Positions 46,809-55,236 are shown, counted from the first letter of the stretch. The stretch: DNA of 64,000 nt from Natrinema sp. DC36 (GCF_020405225.1 NZ_CP084472.1:620001-684000); one strand, 5' to 3'. The notes: a model not told the origin generated them from the letters alone. Numbers and translations: made by a program.

Positions 46809-48668
46809 TTAATATCCACGACGGGAGTTGGTCGAGATGCTTTTCAACGTCCGTTGCGACCCGAATCGGTTTGCTGCAATCCACATGTACGTGAATGCAT
46901 GTGCAGCGTCGTCGTTACGATCGGAGAGTACTTTTAGTTTCTTTTTCCCGTCAGACGTTTCGACTCGGTCAGTATACGGGGCTGTGAGTTGATCCTTCAA
47001 CATCGTCCCATCCCCGTTTCGATCGAAGGAGAGGTCCGCCGCAGGAATATCGATGTTCCCACTTTTAAAGTCGTCAACCATCCCCTCAATCATGTGGGTG
47101 CGTGCAACCGTACAGAACGCCGAGTCACGAGCGTTGTTATTGGAAAACTTCGGCTTGTCCTTGTCTTTGATGTTCCCGTAAATAACTCCACACACGTCAT
47201 CCCACCCATCGTCGTTCCAGATGTTGTTACCGTCCTGAAGGTCCTCACGTTGCTTTGCACCGTATCCTTCGTCCACCGCGACCCGATCAACCTGATAGTC
47301 TCGAATCCGCTTCTCGACCTCCTCAAGCTCGTCCTGCTTGTTCAGATCAGAGTCGATAAATTCGATGTCACGGAGGACGATAGTATACTCATCGTCGTGT
47401 TCGATCTTTTCACCCACGACGATTACCGTATCAGATGCGTCTTCACCGCCACCACCACCCCAGTCAACCCCCATTACAACCGTACTATCGTCAAACTCGC
47501 GTTTGTTGGTAAAGCTCTTATCTGGGATGAGGCGCTCATCAACGTGCTTGTCGGACAGTAGGTCGTTCTCTGGCGTGTAAAACTCGGCCAGAACTTCGTT
47601 CTTAAACTTCTTCTTCGTGTATTTCTGACGCTTAAACTCGATCTTAGCGTCGTCGTGAAGCGGGGAAGCGTACTGATCGATGTGCCACCCAGTGACCTTA
47701 TATCCCTCAATCGAATCAGCAGCAGCAGTTTTCTCTTCTATCTCACGACGGATGTCTTTGATCTCGTCCGTTTCAAACTCCGTATCGGCGGTGTGAGCGT
47801 CCTCACGGTGGAGAGTTTTATATTCATTCCACCGCTCACGAATCAACCCTTCAAGGTGTTTTTCCAACTCCTCTACTTCTCCTCGAAGTTCTTCTCGCTG
47901 CTCCTCGAGTGCAACAGGAATGAATTCGTCACCATCGGACTGGGAGATCCACGCCTCTTCGTCGGCGTCCCAAGACTTCTGGTCCGACATCTCCCACAAC
48001 TCGTGGAAGAAAGAGTTAGCCATTTTCGGCGTTCCAATGACAACAATTGTCGGGAAGTATTCGACTTGAGGAACGGACTGGTCAACTGCTTCGAGGAATG
48101 TGGAGAACATCCCCTCGTCAACGTCCTGAAACTCGTCAATGACACCGACGTGACCGTGGAGACCACGCAGACCGTCACCATCTCCCCACGCCGATCGTGC
48201 CTTTACGTCGGCCTCGACGTGGACCTTGTCTCCATTGCTCTTCTCGAGTTGGCGCTCAAACTTCTGGTGTGAGACGTTGTTCTTGGTTCGAACCGATGTC
48301 AGTCCCGACTGTTTGACGTGAGACTTGAAACGGTCCATCACTTCACCGAACTGCTCCGTCCGTGGGGCAGTAACGTCAACCTCGACCATCGGATACTCTG
48401 AGACAGCCCACTCCGCTGCGGCTGTCGCGGTCGTCGTCTTCAGACAACCACGAGCGTAGAGCAGAACGACCACGTCTCCCCAGTTACCTGGGACGAGTGG
48501 CCCATCTTCGTGAGCCATGTACGACAGGAACGTCTCTCCGTCGTCGGCGTAAAAGTCGTAATCCCGCTCTGGGTCGTTTGGATGCTGCCAGAAGTTCCTG
48601 ATATACAGTCTAATATCATGTGGGAGTCGCTGACGCAACTCGTCTGGAACGTTCTGGTGTACTGTCAT
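46809..48668 (-). CDS. terL: Terminase large subunit
   Basis: 619 residues. ATPase: Walker A-like YARGCLKTTT (71-80) in the relaxed form common in terminases, Walker B VGVIDEF (174-180). Nuclease (RNase H fold): VMGVDWGGGGGED, RVAVDEGYG and NDDAAHAFTYMW provide the acidic triad. Between the two domains is an unusual coiled-coil insertion of about 100 residues (EEQREELRGEVEELEKHLEG in part, IRREIEEKTA). It pumps and cuts viral DNA into proheads. Confidence 0.95.
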   Translation of the reverse strand: MTVHQNVPDELRQRLPHDIRLYIRNFWQHPNDPERDYDFYADDGETFLSYMAHEDGPLVPGNWGDVVVLLYARGCLKTTTATAAAEWAVSEYPMVEVDVTAPRTEQFGEVMDRFKSHVKQSGLTSVRTKNNVSHQKFERQLEKSNGDKVHVEADVKARSAWGDGDGLRGLHGHVGVIDEFQDVDEGMFSTFLEAVDQSVPQVEYFPTIVVIGTPKMANSFFHELWEMSDQKSWDADEEAWISQSDGDEFIPVALEEQREELRGEVEELEKHLEGLIRERWNEYKTLHREDAHTADTEFETDEIKDIRREIEEKTAAADSIEGYKVTGWHIDQYASPLHDDAKIEFKRQKYTKKKFKNEVLAEFYTPENDLLSDKHVDERLIPDKSFTNKREFDDSTVVMGVDWGGGGGEDASDTVIVVGEKIEHDDEYTIVLRDIEFIDSDLNKQDELEEVEKRIRDYQVDRVAVDEGYGAKQREDLQDGNNIWNDDGWDDVCGVIYGNIKDKDKPKFSNNNARDSAFCTVARTHMIEGMVDDFKSGNIDIPAADLSFDRNGDGTMLKDQLTAPYTDRVETSDGKKKLKVLSDRNDDAAHAFTYMWIAANRFGSQRTLKSISTNSRRGY

Positions 48669-49592
48669 CTATTCTAATTCGATTTCTGCGGCTTCACCGT
48701 CGTCCTCCATCTCTTGAGTGAACTGTTCAGCAGAAATTGGCTCAGGCGTCTCAGATTCGTCGTCAGTCGATTCTTCACCTGGCTTGACCGATAGGGTATA
48801 GTCGTTCTTCTGGAACGTCAGAACGCCGCCACCGTCGTCAGAATCGATCTCAACACCTCCGTTCTTGAGGTGTTCTTTGATGTCCTTCGTGACTCGGGAA
48901 ATTGGGAGGTGAAGATGATGTTCAGTTTTCTCCGTTTTCGTGTCAGTAATCTTCCCCTCCATATCAGCCGACTGCGAAATCGTATCGACGGCGACACCGT
49001 CTTTGAACACGACCTCCTTCATGTTCTGCTGCATAACCTCGGTGAGAGCTGCATACCACAATTCTGTGGCCTGAAATTTGTATAAGGCGCTCTGCGGCAT
49101 CGGCAATTCAACATTGACCGAATTTTCTTGAATAAGATCAGAACCAGACGTATCGAGGTTACGTTCGACACGCTCCACCTCGAGATCGAACTGAGAAAGT
49201 TCGGTCAGACCGTCAAACATCTCGACGGCGAAAAGGAACTTTTCAGGCGATAGGTGCTTTGCAAAATTGATAAAGTTCGTTGCAAAGTATCCATGTTCGA
49301 AAAGTTCGTCGGCACGTTCCATTAGATCATCCATTTGTTTGTGTGTTTTGCAGTAATCTGAACCGTCTTCTACAAACGTAGATTCGGGCATTTGCGTACA
49401 GAAGCGGACTTCGCCGTAGCGTCGTTCGTAATCACGAACTGGTGCGCCACAGCGACCATCTGTCGGTTCCGTACTTCCCGTCTCTAACGAGAACTCCTTT
49501 TCATCGTCAGTCCGACCCCACGGTTCATCTCCACGCCAAAACGTTTCCCAGGACTCTGGGTAATCGTCGTGTGGAGGTTCTGGAGGTTCCAT
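48669..49592 (-). CDS. Putative terminase small subunit with zinc-finger-like part
   Basis: 307 residues from ATG 49592 (MEPPEPPHDDYPESWETF...). A GTG start at 49667 would add 25 residues that lack acidic character. Cys/His cluster RCGAPVRDYERRYG ... FCTQMPES ... YCKTH may bind zinc. The middle is helical (ALYKFQATELWYAALTEVMQQN quoted in part) and the C terminus acidic. It directly precedes the large subunit (stop and start adjoining), the position of small terminase, which recognises DNA to be packaged; no direct motif proves this. Confidence 0.6.
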   Translation of the reverse strand: MEPPEPPHDDYPESWETFWRGDEPWGRTDDEKEFSLETGSTEPTDGRCGAPVRDYERRYGEVRFCTQMPESTFVEDGSDYCKTHKQMDDLMERADELFEHGYFATNFINFAKHLSPEKFLFAVEMFDGLTELSQFDLEVERVERNLDTSGSDLIQENSVNVELPMPQSALYKFQATELWYAALTEVMQQNMKEVVFKDGVAVDTISQSADMEGKITDTKTEKTEHHLHLPISRVTKDIKEHLKNGGVEIDSDDGGGVLTFQKNDYTLSVKPGEESTDDESETPEPISAEQFTQEMEDDGEAAEIELE

Positions 49593-49604
49593 GAGTGAAG
49601 TGAT

Positions 49605-49619
49605 ACACCAAAACGGTGT
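49605..49619 (-). repeat. Hairpin in the leader of the terminase operon
   Basis: ACACC (49605-49609), loop AAAAC, GGTGT (49615-49619), 13-27 bases before the ATG at 49592 on the - strand. Could tune translation of the first packaging gene. Confidence 0.35.
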
Positions 49620-49728
49620 GGTCGGGGTGGCGTTCCTACCTATAAAGGGCAGAAACGAACGAGCCACGTTCGGTCCCAGCGAAATGACTCGAACAGAACG
49701 AGAGAACCAATCGGTTCACACTCGTTCT

Positions 49729-49750
49729 ACTTAAAGTGTAATCTCGTATC
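49729..49750 (-). promoter_or_regulatory. Late promoter, type 2 copy B
   Basis: 22 bases identical to 43717-43738. It precedes the terminase-portal operon, with a longer leader (about 115 bases) than the other copy. Confidence 0.65.
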
Positions 49751-49754
49751 CCGC

Positions 49755-50384
49755 TTATAAAAGATCGATTTTTGATTCAATATGTTTGTGGCAACTTGGG
49801 CAGAGCGAAATCAGATTATGGAGACTATGAGACTCATCTTCATTATCAAAACACCTTCGTGGCGTTCTATGGTGTACATGCAATCCTCTACCATGTTCTT
49901 CCTTCGATTCCTCGTCAGTTTTTCTACACAATCTACACGTGTAATAATCCCGTTCGAGAACTTTTTCTCTCATACCGTTGGGAAATATTACACTACTCCA
50001 CCCACCTTTCCAATTATGGTGGTTTTCACCACTCATCCATTCACTTTGCCACTCGTGAAGACAATCTCTCGAACAGAATGTTCTTTCATATCGCCCCACT
50101 TGACCCTCGTTAATCAAATGATCGTCCTCACACCAGTGACATTCTACTTCTACTTTACTAACATTCCTTATCCCATGGGATCTTGATAAATGTCGCCTAT
50201 ACAATGTAGTGTCGTAAAATTCTTCATCACACTCATCACATTCTTCGTACTCCCCATCCACACCTCGAGTGTGAACCTTCGTATGATGAACTATTAGATC
50301 TTCGGCACTGTCAAAATCTTTTTCACACTTGTCACAAACCGTATCTATATTGGTATAAGATGCCGATGAACTTGAGACGCTCAT
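49755..50384 (-). CDS. HNH homing endonuclease with two C2H2 zinc fingers
   Basis: 209 residues. Two C2H2 fingers (CDKCEKDFDSAEDLIVHHTKVH in part; CDECDEEFYDTTLYRRHLSRSH in part), a CHWC...FCSRDCLHEW cluster, a GENHHNWKGG motif common before phage HNH domains, and the HNH core YYTCRLCRK ... LHVHHRTP ... LISLCPSCHKHIE. Lies between the terminase promoter and the next gene, a typical homing site. TACTTACC (50385-50392) abuts its start codon. Confidence 0.85.
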   Translation of the reverse strand: MSVSSSSASYTNIDTVCDKCEKDFDSAEDLIVHHTKVHTRGVDGEYEECDECDEEFYDTTLYRRHLSRSHGIRNVSKVEVECHWCEDDHLINEGQVGRYERTFCSRDCLHEWQSEWMSGENHHNWKGGWSSVIFPNGMREKVLERDYYTCRLCRKTDEESKEEHGRGLHVHHRTPRRCFDNEDESHSLHNLISLCPSCHKHIESKIDLL

Positions 50385-50410
50385 TACTTACCATGTAATT
50401 ACGTCTTACA
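50385..50410 (-). promoter_or_regulatory. Promoter of the HNH gene with GGTAAGTA
   Basis: On the - strand GGTAAGTA ends at the base before ATG (50384). A TATA-type AAATAGCATG stretch lies further upstream at about 50410-50420. Confidence 0.45.
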
Positions 50411-50429
50411 TGCTATTTAAACTTTCGAA

Positions 50430-51020
50430 CTAATCCCAACGCTGTCGTTTCTTGTCACTCGGAATGCGCTCACGGACCATCGAGCGGAGTGTTTTCATCT
50501 GACCAGCAACCTCACCTTCTTCAAACCCAACGTCGATGCAGAGGTTCTGGAAACCTTTCTCGTCCTCAATCCAACGATCGTCCTCTCGAGCAACTCGGTT
50601 GATAATTCCAAGAACAATCTGTTCAATGGAAAAGTGACCGAACGAGTTGATATGCATCACATCGAGCGTGAGGTGCTTAACTCGCTGCTTCTGATATCGA
50701 GTTAGATCAAGATGAGACGTGTAGGTATCAACAATCCGTCGCTTCCATTCCTCTCGGTTCTGCTGCTCACGACTCTTCCGATTGGATGAGTAAGCGTCGT
50801 ACGGATCCTCACCTTCCTGCCAACGGAGCATCCGCTTATACTCATTCTTCCGACGCTGACTAACCTGAAGACTATCTATATCGTATTCGATAAACGAAGT
50901 ATCGGTATTAGATCGACTGTCACGGCTCTCATACCGCTGCTCGTCGTACCGATCATCCCTCATATCATCTCGACTACCGTCATTTGCCTTCCGAGACAGA
51001 TTATGCGATTCGACTCCCAT
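50430..51020 (-). CDS. Protein with possible cyclin-like (TFB-core-like) C-terminal domain
   Basis: 196 residues. The first 100 residues are polar and disordered (Arg/Asp/Ser). Residues about 105-190 are helical (LDLTRYQKQRVKHLTL, GHFSIEQIVLGIINRVARED, NLCIDVGFEEGEVAGQMKTL) in a pattern like a cyclin fold of TFB: helix, G-x-S-x-E-x-[IV] helix, then a short-turn helix pair with DNA-contacting positions. The resemblance is weak. It is the first gene of the - strand late block, a natural place for a late regulator. Confidence 0.45.
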   Translation of the reverse strand: MGVESHNLSRKANDGSRDDMRDDRYDEQRYESRDSRSNTDTSFIEYDIDSLQVSQRRKNEYKRMLRWQEGEDPYDAYSSNRKSREQQNREEWKRRIVDTYTSHLDLTRYQKQRVKHLTLDVMHINSFGHFSIEQIVLGIINRVAREDDRWIEDEKGFQNLCIDVGFEEGEVAGQMKTLRSMVRERIPSDKKRQRWD

Positions 51021-51299
51021 ATCTATTACTTACAGTTATCCTTACGCACCACAGACACATAAATGTTGCGACTTAGTTACCAGTTAATTTCAGAGGGGAT
51101 ATTAGATTGGTGTAGCTTTTCCAGCCCCTCTTCCCGTTTTAAGTGGGGGACTAATAGTGTCCGTAAGCTAACAACACGTCTCACAGAACACAACTAATAT
51201 ATAAAACAGTTGCGAGAATTGAGACAGTCGTGACAATCGTAGGTCTGTAATCGGAACATTAAAGTGCAAGTAACACGTAAGTAGTATAAGGAGGAGAGT
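51021..51299. other. Divergent intergenic region between late and 51.3-kb genes
   Basis: 279 bases without a gene. It holds back-to-back promoters: TATTACTTACAG close to the - strand start and a + strand box in ACGTAAGTAGTATAAGG before 51300. CCCCTCTTCCCGTTTTAAGTGGGG (51125-51148, quoted in part as CCCC...GGGG) could form a weak stem. Confidence 0.4.
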
Positions 51300-51563
51300 A
51301 TGGACTATTGGACTGATATACTCACTGAGAATGTTGGTGTAACATACTTCGAGGACCTTGATACTGGGGAGTATCAGGCTATTGTCTTCGCTGTGGGTGA
51401 AGCAAACGAAGATGATATCCCATTCGGATATCTCGACCATCGAGCAGCACAAATGCGCTTCATCAGAGAGTCTCGTAAGATGCGAGAGAGTGTTGACCGC
51501 AGACAACGAGTCCGTGACCGCATCGCTGAAGCGGGCTACGATCGTGACGAGATTCCACTGTGA
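51300..51563 (+). CDS. Protein of unknown function
   Basis: 87 residues (MDYWTDILTENVGVTYFED...), acidic N terminus and basic helical C terminus (SRKMRESVDRRQRVRDRI). Starts seven bases after a GGAGGA ribosome-binding site, so unlike most early genes it may have a short leader. First of a train of overlapping small genes to 53267. Confidence 0.7.
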   Translation: MDYWTDILTENVGVTYFEDLDTGEYQAIVFAVGEANEDDIPFGYLDHRAAQMRFIRESRKMRESVDRRQRVRDRIAEAGYDRDEIPL

Positions 51564-51664
51564 CTCGAACAATCCACGTTCCTGAAGGAGAAGAGGGGGA
51601 TGAGGTTGTGATGCGATTGATTCCGAACCTATACAAGATGTCTCGAGGTCGCCAAAATTCGTGA
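51560..51664 (+). CDS. 34-residue ORF, GTG start
   Basis: GTG 51560 overlaps the previous TGA. 34 residues (VTRTIHVPEGEEGDEVV...) with GAAGGAGAAGAGGGGGATGAGG inside it; stop at 51664 overlaps the next ATG. Supported only by coupling on both sides. Confidence 0.4.
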   Translation: MTRTIHVPEGEEGDEVVMRLIPNLYKMSRGRQNS

Positions 51665-51852
51665 TGAACTACGCAAGTCAGTTTTGGACGGGCGAACACC
51701 GATATCAGGCTCTTGTACGGGAATATGAGAACAACATTGTCGTGACGCATCCTAATATCGTTACTGGGCGGAGCAAATGTGGATACTGCTACGGGTGTCC
51801 GTACCATGCAACTGATGTGAAATACTACGAGTACCAAGGACCATCAATATGA
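51664..51852 (+). CDS. Small cysteine-pair protein
   Basis: 62 residues from ATG 51664 (GTG 51661 is one codon earlier). Ends with KCGYCYGCPYHA, a C-x2-C-x2-C-x3-H cluster that could hold a metal. Coupled to neighbours. Not recognised. Confidence 0.55.
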   Translation: MNYASQFWTGEHRYQALVREYENNIVVTHPNIVTGRSKCGYCYGCPYHATDVKYYEYQGPSI

Positions 51853-51962
51853 CTGAATTACTATCAGATAGTTCGAGGGATGTAGAGATCGAAACAATTG
51901 ACGTGTCTGATGTAGACGAGCTATACGTCGAATACGACGGCTACATCTACGTGGAAGGATGA
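51849..51962 (+). CDS. 37-residue acidic ORF
   Basis: MTELLSDSSRDVEIETIDV..., ATGA overlaps at both ends. Very acidic; nothing further can be said. Confidence 0.45.
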   Translation: MTELLSDSSRDVEIETIDVSDVDELYVEYDGYIYVEG

Positions 51963-52123
51963 GCCACGAAGAAATACCCCCATCGGAATGGGACGGGAGA
52001 CACATTGATTTCGACGGGGAAGAAACGTGTAAAATATGTGGTGCTGAAGCAGAGACATTTGGATGTCCTAAATGTGGGGGATGGGAGTGTAGCGAATCTG
52101 GAGAGGTGTTATTTCAAGCGTGA
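51959..52123 (+). CDS. 54-residue zinc-ribbon protein
   Basis: MSHEEIPPSEWDGRHIDFDG..., then CKICGAEAETFGCPKCGGW: two CxxC pairs nine residues apart, the layout of a zinc ribbon. Start and stop overlap neighbours. Many such mini-ribbons occur in this window (52999, 55338, 63484). Confidence 0.6.
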   Translation: MSHEEIPPSEWDGRHIDFDGEETCKICGAEAETFGCPKCGGWECSESGEVLFQA

Positions 52124-52527
52124 GTCAGCACATCCGTATCGGTAATTATTACTGGCACAAGACTCGTGATGAGAACATACTTGTTACGCATCACGACTCT
52201 GCAAACTACGTCTGGTATAGAGGCGTCAAATCGAAGGACAACGCTGGAGTGATCGCCACAACCGACTGGATCGAGCAACAGCCGTATGACGAGCTACTCG
52301 GCTGTATTCAGATGGCTGACTACCCAGAGGAGAGCGAATGGCGTGAGATGCGTGTTGCGGTCCTCGAGCGGGACGACTACACGTGCCAGGGCTGTGGAAC
52401 GAACGTGAATAGTTCAGCGCCGATCCACCACATCGTTCCATTAGGGTGTGGAGGAACCAACACGTTTCGCAACCTAATCACCCTCTGCGAGTCGTGTCAC
52501 GGTAGGGTGCATGGCGGACCAATTTGA
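52120..52527 (+). CDS. HNH endonuclease
   Basis: 135 residues, GTG start at 52120 overlapping the previous stop. C-terminal HNH domain: RVAVLERDDYTCQGCGTN ... PIHHIVPLGCGGTNTFRNLITLCESCHGRVH (in part), with two zinc CxxC pairs and the H-H...N...H metal finger. The N-terminal 65 residues are a separate small domain (ILVTHHDSANYVWYRGVKS). Likely mobile, or a packaging-type nick enzyme as in some phages. Confidence 0.8.
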   Translation: MSQHIRIGNYYWHKTRDENILVTHHDSANYVWYRGVKSKDNAGVIATTDWIEQQPYDELLGCIQMADYPEESEWREMRVAVLERDDYTCQGCGTNVNSSAPIHHIVPLGCGGTNTFRNLITLCESCHGRVHGGPI

Positions 52528-53002
52528 TGGATACAACCGTGACTTTTATCAGTCTGTAGTACGTAGTAAGTATATGGGGAGTAAAAGATATGAAGATGAG
52601 GAGTTGCTTCGTAAAATGTATATTGATGATGAGATGAGTCAAAGTGAGATTGGTGATGAACTTGACTGTAGTGCCAGAACTATTGGGAGGAAATTGGATA
52701 AATACGATATAGAGGCTCGAGGACCAGGCGGTGCTGGAGTTCCGATAGCATCATATGTTCGAGATCCACGTGGATATCGTAAAGCATGGTGTAGAGATGA
52801 TAACAAGGGAGTTTATATTCATCAACTCCTTGTGATTGCAAACGGAGAAGACCCCCATGCTGTCTTTGCAGATGGAACTGAAGTACATCATATAAATAAA
52901 CATAAGCAAGATAATAGACCCTCAAACGTTAAATTGATGGTTGACATGGAACATCAAGCAGAACACATCATCGGTTGTAATTGGACTGGTGTATCGGTAT
53001 GA
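52511..53002 (+). CDS. HNH homing endonuclease-like protein with HTH
   Basis: 163 residues, overlapping the preceding HNH gene by 17 bases. HTH in residues about 35-62 (MSQSEIGDELDCSARTIGRKL), then YIHQLLVIANGEDPHAVF and VHHINKHKQDNRPSNVKLM, the same HNH_3 layout as the gene at 2078. A+T-rich codon use sets it apart from the HNH gene it overlaps, suggesting recent insertion. Confidence 0.75.
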   Translation: MADQFDGYNRDFYQSVVRSKYMGSKRYEDEELLRKMYIDDEMSQSEIGDELDCSARTIGRKLDKYDIEARGPGGAGVPIASYVRDPRGYRKAWCRDDNKGVYIHQLLVIANGEDPHAVFADGTEVHHINKHKQDNRPSNVKLMVDMEHQAEHIIGCNWTGVSV

Positions 53003-53109
53003 AAGTTGAATGCACAAACTGCAATCGAGTGTGGTACGATAGAATGGAGTTAGAACAGCCTAACTATAGGAATTGGCGTTACTGTCCGTACTGTGGAGGT
53101 ACGCTATGA
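52999..53109 (+). CDS. 36-residue zinc-ribbon peptide
   Basis: MKVECTNCNRVWYDRMELEQ... ending YCPYCGGTL: two CxxC pairs. ATG overlaps the HNH stop; TGA overlaps the next ATG. Confidence 0.5.
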   Translation: MKVECTNCNRVWYDRMELEQPNYRNWRYCPYCGGTL

Positions 53110-53267
53110 CATTCATTGCAGATGAATACACTGTAGAAGTATCTGGATTCAATATCGACTCTGATGAGCTAACAGAGGCTATAATGTCTGTAGATGGTGT
53201 TTATAAGTGTCCCATCAGACTACCTGAAAATGAGTGGTGGTGTAATGAAAGTGACATTCCCCGATGA
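53106..53267 (+). CDS. 53-residue protein of unknown function
   Basis: Start ATG 53106 (MTFIADEYTVEVSGFNID...), coupled to the ribbon peptide. Strand-helix-strand pattern with WWCNES near the C terminus. Last gene of the 51.3-kb train. Confidence 0.5.
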   Translation: MTFIADEYTVEVSGFNIDSDELTEAIMSVDGVYKCPIRLPENEWWCNESDIPR

Positions 53268-53361
53268 TGCATCTGATCGGTTTCATGCTCGTTCATGAAT
53301 GAGCGTAACCCCTCCTAATCATATTTCTGGAACTTTTAAGCGGTAGGAAGGGCGCGGAAAT
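53268..53361. other. Short gene-free stretch
   Basis: Contains CTAATCATATTTCTGGAAC (53317-53335), a relative of the repeats at 56483 and 56528, followed by TTTTAAG, a possible TATA box. Confidence 0.35.
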
Positions 53362-53559
53362 TTGGGTGCAACTCGTCTCACAAAAATAATAATTTTTACA
53401 GTCATGGTGGCGGTTTCCATATATCTGCTATCGTTTTACAACACAGAGGGGGAATTAATGGACCCCAGTGGAACGAGCGTGCGACACCCCACCGAAGCTA
53501 ATCTTGATGGGGGCCTTTCACTCGAGTTAGTGCCTGAATTAACTCGAGTTAGTCATTGA
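53362..53559 (+). CDS. Possible membrane protein, TTG start
   Basis: 65 residues beginning with TTG (MGATRLTKIIIFTVMVAVSI...). One membrane span at residues about 8-25, then an acidic tail. No ATG at a suitable place; overlaps the 3' end of the convergent gene by 11 bases. Weakly supported. Confidence 0.35.
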   Translation: MGATRLTKIIIFTVMVAVSIYLLSFYNTEGELMDPSGTSVRHPTEANLDGGLSLELVPELTRVSH

Positions 53560-54151
53560 ATGCATGTCTCATCATGGTACGCAGATAACACGGAGCGAAC
53601 AGTGCCTTTTGTGTGAAACGGGGATACCCGAAACCATCGTAGTAGGATGCGGCCGCTCGTTGACCGACTATCTCAGTGAACAATAGCGGGCGAACGAAAC
53701 GGGGATAGCGCCCCTTGATGTGTTCAAATTTCTTATACTCTCCCTCGAGCGAAAAGTCGGTATCACACTCGAGATGCCCAAACCAATCATGCACTGCTCG
53801 AGCCTTCACGTTATCTTCCCATGACATGTGTTCTGGAGTGGAACCACCACTGAACACCCGAAGCTCATTATCTCGAGCGACTGACTCTTTCATATCAGCG
53901 AAACTATCATAGGGATCCTCATCGGTCCATATGACTGGAACAGGAATGCGGTCGTACCAAACCGAATTCACTCGAGCGATCGTATCGTACGCACCTTGCA
54001 CGAATGACTCGACATGATTCGGGTTGGTTGTGGCGTACCATCGTCCCAACACATCGCATAGGTCGGATTCAGTCAGATGTGTGTCCTCTCGAGCGATATC
54101 GTTGTTTCCTTCGAGATTCGTCGGTTTTACCGTCGTGTGTGCTTTGTACAT
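53549..54151 (-). CDS. Conserved-looking phage protein of unknown function
   Basis: 200 residues. Distinct motif block in the C-terminal half: NVKARAVHDWFGHLECDTDFSLEGEY (in part), FTEIVGQRAAASYYDGFGYPRFT. The H-D-x-x-G-H and E-x-x-x-Q arrangement suggests a metal-binding helical protein, and I believe similar proteins occur in other actinobacterial and haloarchaeal phages, but I cannot name a function. Last gene of the - strand early block. Confidence 0.65.
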   Translation of the reverse strand: MYKAHTTVKPTNLEGNNDIAREDTHLTESDLCDVLGRWYATTNPNHVESFVQGAYDTIARVNSVWYDRIPVPVIWTDEDPYDSFADMKESVARDNELRVFSGGSTPEHMSWEDNVKARAVHDWFGHLECDTDFSLEGEYKKFEHIKGRYPRFVRPLLFTEIVGQRAAASYYDGFGYPRFTQKALFAPCYLRTMMRHAFND

Positions 54152-54560
54152 TGGTGAATCACTGTGTTTTTGGTGGCTTGTTTAGGCTATCTTACGCGGA
54201 TGTGCTTACCAGATAGCCCGCGACGAGTTGCCTCGTACTTACCACTTAGTGCATACACACATAAGGCTTTCGTTTCCCGCGTACGCAAGGCATGGCAGTC
54301 ACTCGAGACAAGAGGATATTACTCGAGATAATAATTTGCGGATAAGAGTACACACCCATTGAACACTGTATTACACTCGTTGAGCCACTGCTACACACTC
54401 ATAGAAAGCCATAGAATGCCCGTGGGTCAGTTTCTCCAGTCGATCCGACTGATTCCCTACGTTACGTGCATACCGCATACAAGCACATCGAATGAATCAT
54501 GCACATTGTAGGGCGGTATAACTCACAGTTATATTCTCGAGACAAATAAAAAAGTCTCAG
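54152..54560. other. 409-base gene-free region with promoter elements
   Basis: Holds the promoter of the 54151 gene: TACTTACC (54236-54243) and GCTTACCAGATAG (54204-54216), with a TATA-type ACATAAGG (54250-54257 on +). Further right I see only CTCGAG repeats (ACTCGAG at 54302 and 54320), and a GTGCAT...ATGCAC inverted repeat near 54468-54503. No believable ORF. Confidence 0.4.
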
Positions 54561-54857
54561 TTATCCCAGATATTCGTTTGGATTGTTAGAATAGTTTTCC
54601 ACAACTTTCTTAGCTTCTTTGACAGTATCACATGCGCTTTGATCTAACACGTTCGTTTTTGCGTATCCATCCATTCCCGTATCTTCACCACTTGGATGAT
54701 GAAGTGAAATTTCATAACAATTCGTTTTCTGAATCGACAGTGCAAATTTATCACGTTCGTATTCGGCAGAGTATGGCGGGAGCCCGTCAAATTCGTTCCA
54801 ACCATCGGCGACTGCGTTTATTATCTGTCGTACGTCCGTATCTTTGTCTTGAGACAT
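54561..54857 (-). CDS. Protein of unknown function
   Basis: 98 residues from ATG 54857 (MSQDKDTDVRQIINAVADGW...). Helix, then strands (FALSIQKTNCYEISLHHPSG), then a helix. An upstream TTATAT box on the - strand near 54880 fits its start. Not recognised. Confidence 0.6.
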   Translation of the reverse strand: MSQDKDTDVRQIINAVADGWNEFDGLPPYSAEYERDKFALSIQKTNCYEISLHHPSGEDTGMDGYAKTNVLDQSACDTVKEAKKVVENYSNNPNEYLG

Positions 54858-55064
54858 ACATACCACTTACTTATACACACATATAAACTTACCGATTTCC
54901 TGGGAATGCGCCACAGTAATAACTCGGAGCCAAAAAATAACTGACTCTCCGCTACGGTTTCGGAATGTCGATCGATCCTGAATGAGAATAGTTACCGACT
55001 TGAAACGTACCACCGAATGATATTATGTCACTCGAGTGTTCAATATCAACCGTGTGTTGTATTA

Positions 55065-55148
55065 TCATGTTAGTGCAAGACCGATGAGTAATAACGCTGT
55101 TACAACGACCGCGGTCACTTCCGCAGCCCAGTATGGTTTGATCGTCAT
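55065..55148 (-). CDS. 27-residue membrane peptide
   Basis: MTIKPYWAAEVTAVVVTALL..., one membrane span. Its ATG overlaps the stop of the 29-residue gene upstream, indicating co-expression. Confidence 0.45.
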   Translation of the reverse strand: MTIKPYWAAEVTAVVVTALLLIGLALT

Positions 55149-55236
55149 TGATCCGTCTTTCTCTCGTTCACTTCCCGCTGTTTCTCACGGCGTTTACGCG
55201 CTTCAACGAACTTTTCAGGGAGTTGGCTTCTACTCA
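55147..55236 (-). CDS. 29-residue basic peptide
   Basis: MSRSQLPEKFVEARKRREKQ..., strongly charged helix, following a promoter region with TTACCACTTAGTTACC (55246-55261 on +). Small but with promoter and a coupled second gene. Confidence 0.45.
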
